Source: Romanomermis culicivorax
Lineage: Eukaryota > Nematoda > Enoplea > Mermithida > Mermithidae
Length of the DNA: 64,000 nt
Assembly (NCBI GenBank): GCA_963922205.1
Contig: CAWUHX010000028.1
Span: 1-64,000, forward strand
Direction of reading: 5' to 3'
In this document: piece after piece, positions 1 to 10,375 of the stretch
Position numbering within the stretch: the first letter of the stretch is position 1
Layout of the letters: each line of letters starts with the position of its first letter
Program-made: the position numbers and the translations under genes
The notes under the pieces: model-generated
What the model saw: the letters and a program-made list of their open reading frames with translations, nothing else
What the model was told of the DNA's origin: nothing
The model's database searches: none

Positions 1-649
1 TTCATTCGAACAGAAAAATTAACATTGTTTTGTTGGCACAATTTTTCAACAAAAAATTTACGCGACGGGACTATCAGGAGAAAGCAATTATAGACATCGT
101 TGAATTAATATTTACATCGGTTTTAGAAAGAAAGTCAATATAAAAGAAAGTCAAAACACAAATATTGACTGCCCGACAAATTCTATAAAAATGTCTGAAT
201 TCTCGCAGCCAGGGTTGGGAAAAAAACATTTCCAAAATTTCGAATTTGGGTTTTTTCATGGGTTTTTCTGGGTTTAATCAGGGTTTTTTCATTTCACAAT
301 TGTGGATCTGAATTAAAGAAAAGCAAATGCAACATATCTAAAGTTTTATTAACCCATCAACCCAAAAACCCAATGCCCGCCAACCCTGATAAACAATGTT
401 TCTTTCAACAAATTTATTCAAAAAACGCTCTTCAAAATCACAGTAGAAGCCCAACAGATCAATCATTTTGAATACATACTCAATCAAACAAAGAATAACA
501 ATGATCACATATTAGATCAGTCATTATTCAAATCAATCGTCAGGTTTTTTTTGCAAACGGAAAAATTTGGCTGCACATTTTTAGTTGATCACACTAAAAT
601 TGATAAATTCGCTTCGTTTCATCATAAAAATGATGCAAAATCACTTCTC
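1..649. other. AT-rich stretch, no gene seen
   Basis: No ORF with coding character is visible on either strand. The sequence is AT-rich with short direct repeats of a GGGTTTTTT(C/A)AT type around 248-290. I see no RNA gene or splice-bounded exon. Confidence 0.5.
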
Positions 650-1460
650 TTGTATTTCATTCACTTCATGTTAGTTCCAGACTGTTAGAACTGACTTTCC
701 TGAGTTTTGAAGGAAAAATCATAAGGCTAGCTACAGTAACTTGTTCGGCGCCCAGCGCCGAAAAATTTTGATTTCCAGGCCGAAAACGCATTTTTCAACC
801 CATTCTACTGCAACTGCTGATGACCGATCACGATGTTTTCACCATTTAGTTGGCGGAAGCGTTCAAAAGTTTCTCTATCATTTTCGATCTAATATATCTG
901 GAGCCAGTATTTATACCAATCATAATTATTCGTGATTGTTTTCAAACATATAAGGCATAAAAAGTGTGGTAGGTATTTTACTTCGGACTTGGATATCAGA
1001 AATCAATGCCAGCGCTTAGGACCAGAAGAAAATTTTGGATTTTGATATTCTATAACGTTGGAAAATGAGTATTTTTAATATCTATTTCCTGCATGAAAGG
1101 TCTAATTTTTCAGTGAATTCAATGTGTTTTCAGTCAGGCAAACTAAAATTAAAAAATTAGGCAAGCAACAGAGAATTTGAATGGCTTTTTCAGATAGAAG
1201 GTCTGCCACTTTTCTATGCTGATGATGTCTTAATCATTTTCCAAATGCAAAAAGTTATGTTCATGAAAGTCGAAAATTCTAAAGGACCACAAAACGATTT
1301 TGTGAAAATGATCTAGGTTTTCGTCAAATATGTTAGAAAGCAATACAAGGTCAAATATTCATCCATAACATGCTGATGTTTAAAAGCTATAGACCTAAGC
1401 TAGGCCAACATTTTCCAACCGCACAAGAGAAATGATACCAAGAATCATAGATGATTTGAA
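650..1460 (+). repeat. Dispersed repeat family R2, copy 1
   Basis: This segment aligns by eye over several hundred bases with 21380-21860. Shared landmarks in the same order are TAACTTGTTC(G/A)GC, GATTTTGATATTCTA, TAATTTTTCAGTGAA, TTTTCAGTC(A/G)GGCA and AAAAGCTATA. A shorter, more diverged relative lies near 46455-46640. Copies differ by many substitutions and small indels, so the family is old. No coding capacity is visible and the ends are approximate. Confidence 0.6.
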
Positions 1461-2304
1461 ATCTGGTGCGAAGTGCGGAAAATTTTTAGTATTTCTTTAT
1501 TAAAGTGCATAGCAATGCATCTCCAGATAGGAAACTCACCTTATTAAAAGAATCGTTAGGCTCTAATTTTTACTAGCCAATTCGGCTTGTGCCTCTGAAT
1601 TTTTAGAAGCCAGTCAGAATTTTTAGGAGCCATGGCTCCTAATTGGCCTAAAAAAACCTGTTTTTTGACATAAAACTTTTTAAGGATTTTCAGCGTATTT
1701 TTGAGGTGAAAAAATTTTTTATGTGCCATTTGACACAAATTTTTTTGGCTCTCTGTGCCAATTGGCACAAATGTCTGTGCACAAAAAACCACTGGTTTAT
1801 CAATTTTATGGCATTTATGTGCTCCATGTGGCATGTACACTTTTTTAATGTTGCATTTATCAAAGCATACTAATATTACGATATTGTATGTTCAATATTA
1901 ATATATTACTTCAATTATTGACACTGAAAATTCTGATTTTGTCTGTACGTGACAGTTCTGTTATAATTTGATATTGTTGTTTGATTTTGAAGCGTGTAAT
2001 GCGTGATCACATCGAATATATTGTATTTTTATTTGTGCCGCATTCAAACTAGCAGTGTCCGGAATTTGGGATTGCAACACGAAGCAAACGCCCCTAATGT
2101 GACCCTTTCTCTCAAAAGTTGTACAAGTCTTATAATTTGAGGATCGGGTCATGCTATGGGAATTGCTATGAGTGTCTATGATATCGTTTTGAATATTAAT
2201 GTTTCAACGTTTATATATTTTTTCAGGAACAATGGCGATGCAGCATGAATCCAAGCAAAATGGATATCCGATTCTTTGTCGATGGTCCGAATTGTCTGCT
2301 ATCA
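1461..2304. other. Non-coding stretch with TGGCACAAA-type low-complexity block
   Basis: No credible gene. Between about 1560 and 1830 the sequence repeats short blocks built on (T)TGGCACAAAT and its complement. A similar block recurs near 25740-25850, and a CTGCAC-based analogue near 46030-46110 and 47055-47150. The remainder is plain AT-rich sequence. Confidence 0.4.
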
Positions 2305-2530
2305 CAACTATAGGCTGTTTTTCTTGAAATGCTGGCAAATAATAGAACTGAACTCGAGAGAAAATAATATTTTCCATTTAATGATTTTCTCCTAAACTGT
2401 ATGTCACATAGACAGGAAATTTGTGACCATACTCAAATAATGCTCAGTAAATTTTTTGAGTAATACATCTCAATTAAGGCTTTGTTTAAACGACTTTGGG
2501 GACAGTACTTACTTTTCAATTATTAGCATA
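2305..2530 (+). repeat. MITE-like repeat family R1, copy a
   Basis: Begins with CTATAGGCTGTTTTTCTTGA and ends near the motif GACAGTACT. It matches five further copies in the window: plus-strand 29049-29282, 31993-32115, 43008-43195 and 43454-43632, and minus-strand 39436-39669. Shared internal landmarks are a GAAATGCT start block, an ATGATTTTCT block, and an ACGA(C/T)TTTG.(G/C)GACAGTACT end block. No ORF is present. Confidence 0.6.
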
Positions 2531-2989
2531 ATTAAAATAGGACTATTATATTAAGTGTCCTTAAAATATTTCTGTTAATCAAAATATGATACAAAATTGC
2601 TTAGAAGTAGTTTTTATTGCATAAAATCACAAAATATCTAATAACACCTTACTTTCTTTCTGCCATCAATGTTTAAAAGAATAACAAAAGAAACAGACTA
2701 GATCTTGTAGTTAGCAGTTTGGCGTTCTTTCGATTATCGTCCCTGTCTTTATCTGCCTTGTTATCTTGTCATTATCTTGCCCACGAGGGATCTCTTAGTA
2801 ATGCCGAAAATTGGCAAAAAACTATCGGGACTAAAAACTCGACCATCAAATGGGACAAAATAAAGTCGACTGTGATGTTCGCCATTGATAAACTAAAATT
2901 AAGGCCGACACTGAGGAAAATGACTTGAAGAAAGTTTTCTTTTCGCACTACTATTTTTTCCTTGTCTAGGCACATAATCAAGGTTGGAT

Positions 2990-3240
2990 ATCTGACATGC
3001 ACGTCAAGAACTTTCCAGGGGAGGGGGTCCTTGGACTTTTTATTATGGGCTAGGAGATGGGCGAGCAAAAAAACAGAAAAAAGTTCTGCGAGCTTGTTTT
3101 TCATACAAAATATGCAGGAAAATCATTAAAGAAACTGTCTTGAAAGACGTTCAGGGGGGGGGGTGTTTCACGATTTTTTTGAGCCAGAGTCTCAGGTAAC
3201 GAGGTTTACCCCTCCTCTGCCCCCCGCCCCTATGAAGATA
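2990..3240 (+). repeat. Dispersed repeat family R3, copy 1 (G-tract rich)
   Basis: Matches 32125-32375 in the same orientation. Shared blocks in order are a G-rich AGGGGGAGGGTCC-like tract, GAGCAAAAAAACA, GTTTTTCATACAAAATATGC, a second G-tract, ACGATTTTTTT, GTCTCAGGTA and a C-rich tract. Short ORFs read through it on both strands but are by-products of the repeat, not genes. Confidence 0.6.
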
Positions 3241-3375
3241 TATTTCGGTACCGCGTTGTATAAGGTGCTATATGGAATAAGAAGCTCGTCGGAACCAGCT
3301 ATGTATGTTTCTGCAAATGATCTGCAGGTTTCAACTTTTTGCATGTTTGATCACGTGATCAGTTAGTTTACTGTA

Positions 3376-3480
3376 CTTTTCGTCCGGTCAATATCACGCT
3401 CCCATAGCATCTTCTCCTGCCCGGATCCTGTCAATAGCTGAAAAAATATTGACCGGATCCGGTCAATAGACACTGCCAAT
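3376..3480. repeat. GGATCC(G)GTCAATA short repeats
   Basis: The motif CCGG(A)TC.(G)TCAATA appears three times in about 100 bp, in both orientations (ATTGACCGGATCCGGTCAAT is a perfect palindrome). A GGATCC-rich block also occurs near 31710-31770. No function is evident. Confidence 0.4.
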
Positions 3481-3696
3481 GCTTAGTAGGGATTCCCAAC
3501 ACGAACAGTAATTACGGAAAATTGTACAAAACATGTTTGTAGAGGATAAACGTGCAGTACAAAATCATTTGGAATCATCAGAACCTACCTGTAAACGTAT
3601 ACTGACATTTTATACTGTCACCAAATTTGTTAATAACGGACAGTTATTATACCAGTAAATGTGAATAAAGCTTTTTCTTCAAACAAAAAGTAACGT

Positions 3697-4563
3697 TCAC
3701 TCGCGAGAGATTCCACTGTTTAATTGTTGAACAGATGTACTGATTTTCTTCAGATGAAATCTGGAATGACCAAAAACGCTGTTTTCGTAGTGACCACCTG
3801 GATGTGACGTAATCGGCCAACGTCCATCGACGGCGTCGATTTTTGATTTGTTGTAGCTTTTCAGGCTTGCGGAATGTTCGTTATTCTTTCCCGCCATATT
3901 TTTCACCCAACAAGCTTGATCGCAAAAAACGTTGCTCATTGGATGACGATTATTCTCCAAAACGGCTATGGTGGCCAAATTCGAATTGGTCGAAGCGAAA
4001 TGTTGGCTACTTTTGTTGTTGAAAGTACTGCGGGTGAAATCACCATGACAATCGAAATTTGGCTTTTGGCACGTAGAGCCATGTACTACACATAAAATAT
4101 ACGGCGAAAAATTCAAAAAACTTCAAAAGAAGATCGAACCTAGTTCATTAGTGAAAAAAGAAACGATTAAAACAGGTAAAGTCGAACAAAAAGTAATAAA
4201 ATTTAGGCAATCGTGGATGTAGTAATTATGTACAATCTGAAAAGAAATAAGAAGAGGAAAATGTAGCTATACATACTTGAGCAAGTACGATTTTTCATTG
4301 ATTTGGTGATGATTTTCCTATACTTGTTCCTGGTCATCATTCCTGGATTTTTTTCATCTTTTTCTTTGATAGCAGCAAAATTTGCAGCAGACGTCGACAA
4401 CACCGTACTTTTGGTATTCTTATCGATATGATGAGAAAGTTGTTGTATCTGATAATGTTGCATCTTCAGTTCCTGTATTTCAGCGATTTTTCTCGATAAG
4501 TAGTCACGTTCAAAAGTCTCCAATTTCGGTATCAACGGATAATCGTTAATTTCGAATTGTCGA
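3697..4563 (-). CDS. Unrecognised protein, last two coding exons (5' part not found)
   Basis: Two minus-strand exons join in phase. The upstream exon (4563-4277) follows a TTTTTTCTGTAG acceptor and ends at a GTATGT donor. The last exon (4085-3697) follows TTTTATGTGTAG and ends at a TGA stop. The junction codon is split 1+2 and the frame stays open for at least 224 residues. The first exon encodes a charged, probably helical segment (about 95 residues, with ERDYLSRKIAEIQELKMQ). The second is rich in Asn, Ser and His with scattered Cys (TCSIHGSTCQKP region). I recognise no family. The start exon must lie upstream, because the first visible exon begins with one base of a split codon. I could not find it in the 470 bp before the retrotransposon, so the gene may have been interrupted by that insertion or may continue beyond it. 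Confidence 0.5.
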
Positions 4564-4867
4564 CTACAGAAAAAATAGAAGAATCAAATTGGCAACATTA
4601 AAATCAGGGACTGGAATGTAACGAGTAAATTGTTAAGGAAACTAATTTCTTTCTCATTTCAATAAACGTATAAATTCAGAATTATCAGCAAATTATTTTT
4701 GAGTGAATGCACCATCTTGCGCCTGCGGAAAGTGATAAGTAAGAAAATAAAATATAATTTTTTGCACGTCGTCGGGATAGAAAAGTGTGAAAACCGGGGT
4801 CAGTTTTCATCAAAGGGACCAGCTGAGCTGTAGCTTATCTCTACAACACTGTAAAAAAATCTGTTGA

Positions 4868-5034
4868 ACTAACATAAAAGCTTCACATATAACCCGTTGC
4901 CATGAAAGTTTCATGTTGCTACATAAAACTTATATGTATAACCAACATGAAACTTTCATGTTAGTTTGTTACAATATGCATCCAAAATTCAATGAATAAC
5001 ATGAAGTTTTCATGTTAATTCAACATGACATTTG
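4868..5034. repeat. Palindromic CATGTT/AACATG repeat, left part (split by the retrotransposon)
   Basis: Contains repeated, mutually complementary blocks such as CATGAAAGTTTCATGTT and ACATGAAACTTTCATGTTAG. The same type of sequence resumes directly after the retrotransposon (19755-19930) and recurs at 28432-28585. The LTR element has therefore inserted into a pre-existing foldback-type repeat. Confidence 0.6.
5031..5034 (+). repeat. Target-site duplication, left copy (TTTG)
   Basis: The four bases TTTG directly before the left LTR recur directly after the right LTR at 19751-19754. An ATTTG reading is also possible if the terminal A of the LTR is counted as flank. Ty3/gypsy elements usually make 4-6 bp duplications. 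Confidence 0.7.
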
Positions 5035-5266
5035 TGTTGGGCACCCTGTTGATGCCAATTCGTGTGGGGAAATCGCCATGCAAATCGAGCAAAGTGGACG
5101 ACCAGCAGCGCAGACATTTGCATAGAAATGGAGCGCCAAAGAAAGACCAAAAATGATAGTGAATGAAAATCATTGTTCAATATATTTTCGTTTTTATTAT
5201 ATTTTGGTTTATATTGCTGGCGTCCCCAAATATAATTTCCCAGCAAACTCGTTTTGTTTTACATAT

Positions 5267-5272
5267 TATAAA
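5267..5272 (+). promoter_or_regulatory. LTR TATA box
   Basis: TATAAA within ACATATTATAAACTGTGG, in the first half of the LTR where U3 is expected. The copy in the right LTR is at 19361-19366. This is the best TATA candidate in the LTR; transcript start is not shown by sequence. Confidence 0.5.
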
Positions 5273-5399
5273 CTGTGGTATACCCACATTCTTTTACATA
5301 TTTCGTCGGACATATTGTTTACTATATTTGTTTGTTCATTTAGATTATTCGCATCGAGGAAGGCGGAGGGCCAGAGGCCCAGGCGCCAGCTTACACCAG

Positions 5400-5537
5400 G
5401 TAAGCTTTGGGAAACCCCTTACGGGTTATACCCGAGTAAGTTTATCCCTGAGGGGATTCCTTGTCTCAGCTAGGAGACTGCGGAGGTCCTTGGTAAGGCC
5501 CCGCTTTTTAGAGTTAAGTTTATCTTTGTTGTTGTAG
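5400..5537 (+). other. Candidate intron inside the LTR/leader
   Basis: CACCAG|GTAAGCTTTG at 5399/5400 is a near-consensus donor. TTGTTGTTGTAG|GTC at 5537/5538 is a credible acceptor, giving a 138-nt intron in the leader ahead of gag. The same sites exist in the right LTR (19494-19631). The donor could also serve the downstream acceptor at 12971 to make a subgenomic message for the 3' coding unit. This is inferred from sequence only. Confidence 0.5.
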
Positions 5538-5658
5538 GTCTGGGGAATTGGACTGTTGCACTATCACCGAGGCTTAGCCAAGGGATCAATTCTAACAGGT
5601 CAGTTCAGACCAGATATATCTTTTCTTACGCCTCTTAAGGAAAGACGTGCACAACAAG

Positions 5659-5680
5659 TGGTGGCTTTTAACTCCTTACC
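5659..5680 (+). other. Possible tRNA primer-binding site
   Basis: Immediately after the left LTR comes AG then TGGTGGCTTTTAACTCC. A TGG two bases from the LTR end is the usual start of a primer-binding site complementary to a tRNA 3' CCA. I cannot name the matching tRNA. A second TGG three bases later is equally possible. Confidence 0.4.
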
Positions 5681-5752
5681 ACGGAACTTCGTAGTCAGAC
5701 TAGGAGAAAAGAAAATCCTCTAAGTTACTATCGAAAGTTAGCAGGTTTCAAA

Positions 5753-6160
5753 ATGCCTAATGAAAGGATACCAAGAGGTAATACTTTACACAGATCACCA
5801 CCCAGAGTGGCGAGTGCTGGGAATCTTGTCAATTTGGGAGATGGAGATCAGCAACGGCATGCTGCTCCGGACCCAGTGATCCCAGATCAAACTCCCGCGA
5901 GGGTTCAACCATTGCAGCAGAATGCAATGCATTTTACGCCGCAAGATGCAGGCGTACCAATTGACCGCCCACCAGCGATTGCCATCGATCCGCAAGAGGC
6001 AGGCCCGGCGAATCCAAACCCAGATGCCGATGGACCGCCACAGCGAAATTTCAAAAGGTCACCGCCGCCAAAGGTCGAATTAGCAGGACCAAAAAGGGAC
6101 GTCGTTACACCCGAAATTCGACCAAATTTGGAAGAAAGGGACCCCGAAATCGATCAATGA
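5753..6160 (+). CDS. gag: Gag N-terminal part, ends at in-frame TGA
   Basis: The 135-residue frame starts MPNERIPRGN, 97 bp after the left LTR, and is Pro-, Arg- and Asp-rich, probably disordered. It stops at TGA 6158-6160, but the next ORF (Gag-protease) lies in exactly the same frame after a 12-codon open gap. This is therefore either one Gag-protease frame with a nonsense change, or a read-through point. A single C-to-T change in an Arg codon would give this stop. No domain is recognisable in this part. Confidence 0.7.
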   Translation: MPNERIPRGNTLHRSPPRVASAGNLVNLGDGDQQRHAAPDPVIPDQTPARVQPLQQNAMHFTPQDAGVPIDRPPAIAIDPQEAGPANPNPDADGPPQRNFKRSPPPKVELAGPKRDVVTPEIRPNLEERDPEIDQ

Positions 6161-6196
6161 TTAGAGAGGATTCCCCAGGAGCAAGAGCGATTCCAA

Positions 6197-8779
6197 ATGC
6201 AGGAAAGAGCTCCCAAAATGTCCAATCAAGAGTTGGCGACGCAGCTACGCGAATTAAAAGGGACCGTCGAAGCTTTGTTCGACATAATCGCGAATGCCAC
6301 CACCGAGGACAATAAAAGGGAAGCCGACAGGTGCCGTCAGGAGCCGGATAGACAGGTTAGACCATGTGTTAAGGGTGCAGAAAGAGACAACGGTCACACT
6401 GCTGAAATGAATGCAGGCGCAGGGCCTAGTAATAGGCCTGAATTTGATGAAGGGCAAAGGCTTAACTTTGAGCCCAAAAGTTGGAGAGGTCCAGCTAGAG
6501 ATTTACGATTCGAAGGAGCTGAGCAATCAGCAGACTTCAGGAATCAAAATCAGATAGCTTCGCAGCATCCAACTTTAACAAGAGTGGTCTATGATGGTAG
6601 AGGAAACATAGTTGATCCAAATACCCTTAGACCAGATCAATTGGCATGTTTCCCATATAGGGACTACAGGTTTGACAGAGACAATATCCCATCAAATCAA
6701 GGAGGTGTACCACCTCAACGAGATCCAAACTGGATTATGCTGCAATCCCTCAACTCTGATCTTGATCCAGTATTAACAGCAGCCTATGATCAGAGGGAAG
6801 TGCCATCAAATAATTTGGCACAAGAGATTGTAGTCAGGAATATCGTTAAAGGTGTGTTACCCAAACTTTTGGATGAGGGTATGGTAAATCAGCAGGTGCT
6901 TAGCTTTTTAACAGCACTTGAAGGGGAATTCCGTAGGGATACACCCGAATCAGCTAAGTATGAAGCACTGCTGAAGCTTTCTAAGGGTAGACGGAAGGCT
7001 GTTGCAGAAGACAACATGACCTATAGGGAGGCCAGGAGAGCCATCATAAATGTCTTTGCACCTGAGTGTAACCTGGAAATGTTAACCAGGGAGTTGTTTG
7101 AGATCCAACAGAGACCAAATGAACAGGCCATAGAATTTTTAAAAAGGGTCAGTATATTAGTGGAACTAGTCAAGGGTGATTTAGACTATCAGTCTAAACA
7201 GAGACTGATCATTGACACCTTCATATGTAAGAGTGACCCCACGTTCCAGTCTGAACTTAAGAATTCCAAACATACCTTTAGAACCTGGTATGATCTAGCA
7301 GTAGAGGTTCATGACATTGAACGTAGATATAGGAACGCCTTTCAAAGATATGGACCTAAGGGTACACAACAGGATCCTATTGTAATTAATGAAGTAGGTA
7401 TGCCTAGTGGGCATGATCCTGAAATTGCCGTAGTTGCTAGGAACCAGTCAGAGGGATATCAACAAGGCCAGAGACAAAGGTTTCGGCAACCATATCAAAC
7501 TGTAGGTAATCAGGTACAGGCCCAAACCCAAAGGTCAAGGAGTGATTCTCCTGAAATAGAGGAGATTCCAGTTCGGGAAGCCCCTAGGGCTCAGACCGAA
7601 AAAGGTAAGAAAGAATCTCTTCTATTGAAAATTTCTAAAGAGATGGTACAACTGGTCGAAAGGTTTGATCAGCTTCAGCAAAAGGTTGACAATAGGCAAA
7701 TGGAAAATCGGTCTGATGTGGCCATACCTAGTACCAGTCAGGGAGGTCAAGTTTCCCGAGATCTGACAAAGCCATGGTGTGAGTTCCATAAGAACATAAC
7801 ACATAATACTGCAGACTGTAGGACATTGAGAGTATTGTCCGAGCGCAGGAGCAGAGGCAGAGCCAGCTTTCCTACCTTCAACAGGGGAGGCTTCAACACT
7901 TTTGCCAGAGGTAACTACAGAGGTAGAGGTGGATACCCTAATGCCAATTTTAATAACAGAGGCAGAGGTGCATATAATATAGGCTATTCAGGTTACCAAG
8001 ATAGCCACGAAAATTATCAGCAGAATTCAGAGTATAATGAATTTCTGGAGTTTAAAAAGCAGAAGGAGCTGGAGAAGCAGTTCCAACAGATGCAGCAATA
8101 TCAACAGCAGGCTGCAATACAGCAACTTCAGCCACCTCAGGCTATTATGGGTCCTACTCAGACTCGTCAACAAGGTCAATTCGCAAATCAGCCACCCCAA
8201 AAGGATTATTCAAGTGTAATGGTTGCAAGGCAATCACAAATGAGCCCTTTGGGTGAAGTAAATCAGAGAGTGAACTGCCCAAATGTTGTGTTAGGTAGCA
8301 TCGTTCAAATGAACGCAATTGCGCCACAGCCTGTAGTACCATCAGTACAAGTAGTAAGGAGAGGCACACCAGCTAGTCCTCAGGAACAACATTTGCTGGA
8401 TACGTACCCCCGAACAGCCCCATTCCACATTGAGGTTGTTATAGGAGGTCGTAAGACATTGGCTTTAATTGACACAGGAGCTCAGTGCACTGCCATGTCG
8501 GCTAAGTTTCTGAAAGAAACTTTGGGCCCGGATTACACTGAATATCCAAGGATATTAAATGTTACTGTAGCCAATGGTAAGACAGTCCAAGCCCATGGGT
8601 ATATCCATATTAGGATGGATACATTGTGTGGACAGTTCCCCCTAAAAGCAATTGTTATACCTGAAGCAGGTGAAAATGTTATTGTAGGAACAGACTTTTT
8701 GGCTCATCCTCAGGTAGGAGCCATAATAGATTTCAGGAATAGGACGATGATGCTCAACAACCGTCAACAGCGGATATAG
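6197..8779 (+). CDS. gag-pro: Gag-protease polyprotein of the LTR retrotransposon
   Basis: An 860-residue frame counted from the first Met after the TGA. An early segment is coiled ([12 protein letters not shown]). The middle third, around residues 190-390, has the helical look of a retrotransposon Gag capsid (for example [15 protein letters not shown] and [18 protein letters not shown]). A zinc-knuckle-like motif C528-x2-H531-x4-H536-x4-C541 follows, with His in place of the usual second Cys. Then come an Arg-Gly-rich stretch ([15 protein letters not shown]) and a Gln-rich stretch. The C-terminus is a retropepsin with LIDTGAQ (catalytic D759) and the downstream VIVGTDFL motif. The frame ends at TAG 8777-8779 and pol continues in the same frame immediately after it. 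Gag would build the particle and bind RNA; the protease would cut the polyprotein. Confidence 0.85.
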   Translation: MQERAPKMSNQELATQLRELKGTVEALFDIIANATTEDNKREADRCRQEPDRQVRPCVKGAERDNGHTAEMNAGAGPSNRPEFDEGQRLNFEPKSWRGPARDLRFEGAEQSADFRNQNQIASQHPTLTRVVYDGRGNIVDPNTLRPDQLACFPYRDYRFDRDNIPSNQGGVPPQRDPNWIMLQSLNSDLDPVLTAAYDQREVPSNNLAQEIVVRNIVKGVLPKLLDEGMVNQQVLSFLTALEGEFRRDTPESAKYEALLKLSKGRRKAVAEDNMTYREARRAIINVFAPECNLEMLTRELFEIQQRPNEQAIEFLKRVSILVELVKGDLDYQSKQRLIIDTFICKSDPTFQSELKNSKHTFRTWYDLAVEVHDIERRYRNAFQRYGPKGTQQDPIVINEVGMPSGHDPEIAVVARNQSEGYQQGQRQRFRQPYQTVGNQVQAQTQRSRSDSPEIEEIPVREAPRAQTEKGKKESLLLKISKEMVQLVERFDQLQQKVDNRQMENRSDVAIPSTSQGGQVSRDLTKPWCEFHKNITHNTADCRTLRVLSERRSRGRASFPTFNRGGFNTFARGNYRGRGGYPNANFNNRGRGAYNIGYSGYQDSHENYQQNSEYNEFLEFKKQKELEKQFQQMQQYQQQAAIQQLQPPQAIMGPTQTRQQGQFANQPPQKDYSSVMVARQSQMSPLGEVNQRVNCPNVVLGSIVQMNAIAPQPVVPSVQVVRRGTPASPQEQHLLDTYPRTAPFHIEVVIGGRKTLALIDTGAQCTAMSAKFLKETLGPDYTEYPRILNVTVANGKTVQAHGYIHIRMDTLCGQFPLKAIVIPEAGENVIVGTDFLAHPQVGAIIDFRNRTMMLNNRQQRI

Positions 8780-9781
8780 GTGACGCCGGACCAGCCCCAA
8801 TTAAATTGTGGAGAGGTCATGACCACGAGCGCCACGGAATCCATGATGAGCGCCGCCGACCAATATCAGCCAAAGATTTGCCTGCTAAAGGTTTCGGTGC
8901 CAGTGGTGAGTGTGAATCCCATCTATTTACCAAGTGATACTGATATACTTCTGAAAGCAAAGCTTTGGGATAAGGTAGGCGAAAATCGCCTAAATGGAAT
9001 CATAATAGAGTCTGAAGAGAATGAAGAAAGGTTCCACATTGACAGTACCATAGTAGATGGTACAAAAGATGATTTTGTTGTTATGGTATCTAACAACACA
9101 GGATCAGGATGCCATTTGAAGAGAAATCAAATAATTGGCCATACTAATTCAGTGTTGTGTGATACTGATAACCAAGATCAACTGAAGGGGAAGACAGTTG
9201 AGGATTTGGAGAAGCTGCAAACTTGTGCAGTTCAAGCTAGACCTGAAGCTCCTCAATCGGATGAGAAAGCATTCAAGGAAGCTTTGTACAATATGCTGGC
9301 TAAATCCAACATACCATCAGAGCAATTGGAACAAGCTCTACGATGTCTCGCAAAGTATAGAGACGTGTTCAGCTTGCCCAATGATCCTCCAACTACTACA
9401 CCCTTCTTGACCTGTAAAATCAATACAGGCGATGCAGCCCCTGTGGCAAAAAGATACCACAGGACTGCCATAAATTTACAGCCACATGTTCGTGAGCATA
9501 TTCAAGATATGCTCAAAAAGGGTGTAATTGAGCCATCAAAGTCGCCTTGGGCAGCTCCGTTATTCCTTGTAGGTAAAAAGGATGGTACCAAGCGACCAGT
9601 AGTGGACTTTAGGTGTATAAATGATGTTACCAAGGATGATAAGTATCCCATTCCTAGAATGGAAGACTATCTAGACTGTTTAGGTGAAGCAAAGTTTTAT
9701 ACCACCTTAGATCTCAAATCAGGGTATTGGCAAGTGCCAATGGATGAGGAAAGCAAAGAAAAAACTGCTTTCATATGCTAA
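8780..9781 (+). CDS. pol: Reverse transcriptase, N-terminal part (same frame as gag-pro, bounded by stops)
   Basis: There is no ATG at the front: the frame begins GTG ACG straight after TAG 8777-8779, in phase with Gag-protease, so translation would need read-through. The first ~190 residues are a linker. RT motifs follow: SPWAAPLFLVGKKDGTKRPV, DFRCINDVT, and LDLKSGYWQVP with the first catalytic Asp at residue 311. The frame is cut by TAA at 9779-9781, inside RT between TAFIC and EGLYQF. The next frame continues RT without loss of phase, so this is a nonsense change in an otherwise conserved block and the copy cannot make full RT. Confidence 0.85.
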   Translation: MTPDQPQLNCGEVMTTSATESMMSAADQYQPKICLLKVSVPVVSVNPIYLPSDTDILLKAKLWDKVGENRLNGIIIESEENEERFHIDSTIVDGTKDDFVVMVSNNTGSGCHLKRNQIIGHTNSVLCDTDNQDQLKGKTVEDLEKLQTCAVQARPEAPQSDEKAFKEALYNMLAKSNIPSEQLEQALRCLAKYRDVFSLPNDPPTTTPFLTCKINTGDAAPVAKRYHRTAINLQPHVREHIQDMLKKGVIEPSKSPWAAPLFLVGKKDGTKRPVVDFRCINDVTKDDKYPIPRMEDYLDCLGEAKFYTTLDLKSGYWQVPMDEESKEKTAFIC

Positions 9782-9805
9782 GAAGGGCTATATCAATTTA
9801 AAGTC

Positions 9806-10375
9806 ATGCCCTTTGGCCTAAAGAATGGGCCAGCCGAATTCCAGCGTATGATGGAAAGAGTTTTGCATCCATATGTGTGGAAAATCTGTCTAGTTTATAT
9901 AGACGATATTATTGTGTTCTCAAATACGTTTGAGGAACACCTAGTTAATCTAGAGCTAGTCCTGCAAGCTCTAAGAAAGGCTCATTTGACCTTGAAGCCA
10001 GAGAAGTGTGAATTCCTGCCTGAGAGAGTTCATTTTTTAGGACATATCTTAAATTTGGATGGAGTTTCCCCAGATCCGAAAAAGGTCAAAGCAATAAATG
10101 ATTTCCCATTCCCAGAGTCTAAACGTAAACTGCAAAGGTTTTTAGGTATGTTGCAGTGGTGTAAGAAGTTCATACCAGGGTTAGCTAAACATGCTGAACC
10201 ATTGTATAAATTAACTGGGAAGAACTGTGTTTGGGAAATTACGGAGGTTCACCATCAGGCTTTTAGGAGCCTGAAAGAAGCGAAGCACTATTGTCAGTGC
10301 CATTCCTTAGGTATCCGGTTTTGGACGGGTCTGCGGACTTTGTCCTTCAGACAGATGCCAGCGGAACGGCACTAG
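9806..10375 (+). CDS. pol: Reverse transcriptase, C-terminal part (broken)
   Basis: Continues RT in the same frame after the TAA at 9779. It shows MPFGLKNGPAEFQRMM and the catalytic YIDD box (residues 31-34 of this piece, nt 9896-9907), then the thumb region (HFLGHIL) and the start of the RT-RNase H connection (LQRFLGMLQWCKKFIPG). From about 10283 the frame reads nonsense because of a tandem 5-bp duplication (GAAGC twice, 10277-10286). The true continuation is in frame 1 in the next entry, so the last ~30 residues of this ORF are not retroviral. Confidence 0.85.
   Translation: MPFGLKNGPAEFQRMMERVLHPYVWKICLVYIDDIIVFSNTFEEHLVNLELVLQALRKAHLTLKPEKCEFLPERVHFLGHILNLDGVSPDPKKVKAINDFPFPESKRKLQRFLGMLQWCKKFIPGLAKHAEPLYKLTGKNCVWEITEVHHQAFRSLKEAKHYCQCHSLGIRFWTGLRTLSFRQMPAERH
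10277..10286 (+). repeat. 5-bp tandem duplication causing a frameshift in pol
   Basis: GAAGC occurs twice in a row. RT reads in frame 2 up to this point and RNase H reads in frame 1 from it. The +5 shift (equal to +2) accounts exactly for the change. This looks like a simple slippage or duplication event in this copy. Confidence 0.75.

Larger units (their letters stand above)
5035..5656 (+). repeat. Left LTR
   Basis: A 622-bp direct repeat of 19129-19750 with about five substitutions. It starts TGTTGGGCACCC and ends GTGCACAACA. It holds a TATA-like TATAAA at 5267-5272 and a splice donor/acceptor pair at 5400 and 5537. Short ORFs inside it repeat identically in the other LTR and are not genes. 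Confidence 0.95.

Noticed and set aside
2719..3366. Overlapping ORFs of 67-110 codons
   Set aside because: The region is dispersed repeat R3 and the same sequence recurs at 32125-32375 with broken frames.
4700..4740. Upstream exon for the 3697-4563 gene (acceptor CTTTCCGCAG then ATG)
   Set aside because: The only available donor, GTTTAT, ends in phase 0, whereas the next exon needs phase 2.
5010..5537. ORFs on both strands inside the left LTR (and 19059-19631 in the right)
   Set aside because: They recur almost identically in both LTRs, have no coding features and overlap each other; they are LTR sequence read in frame by chance.
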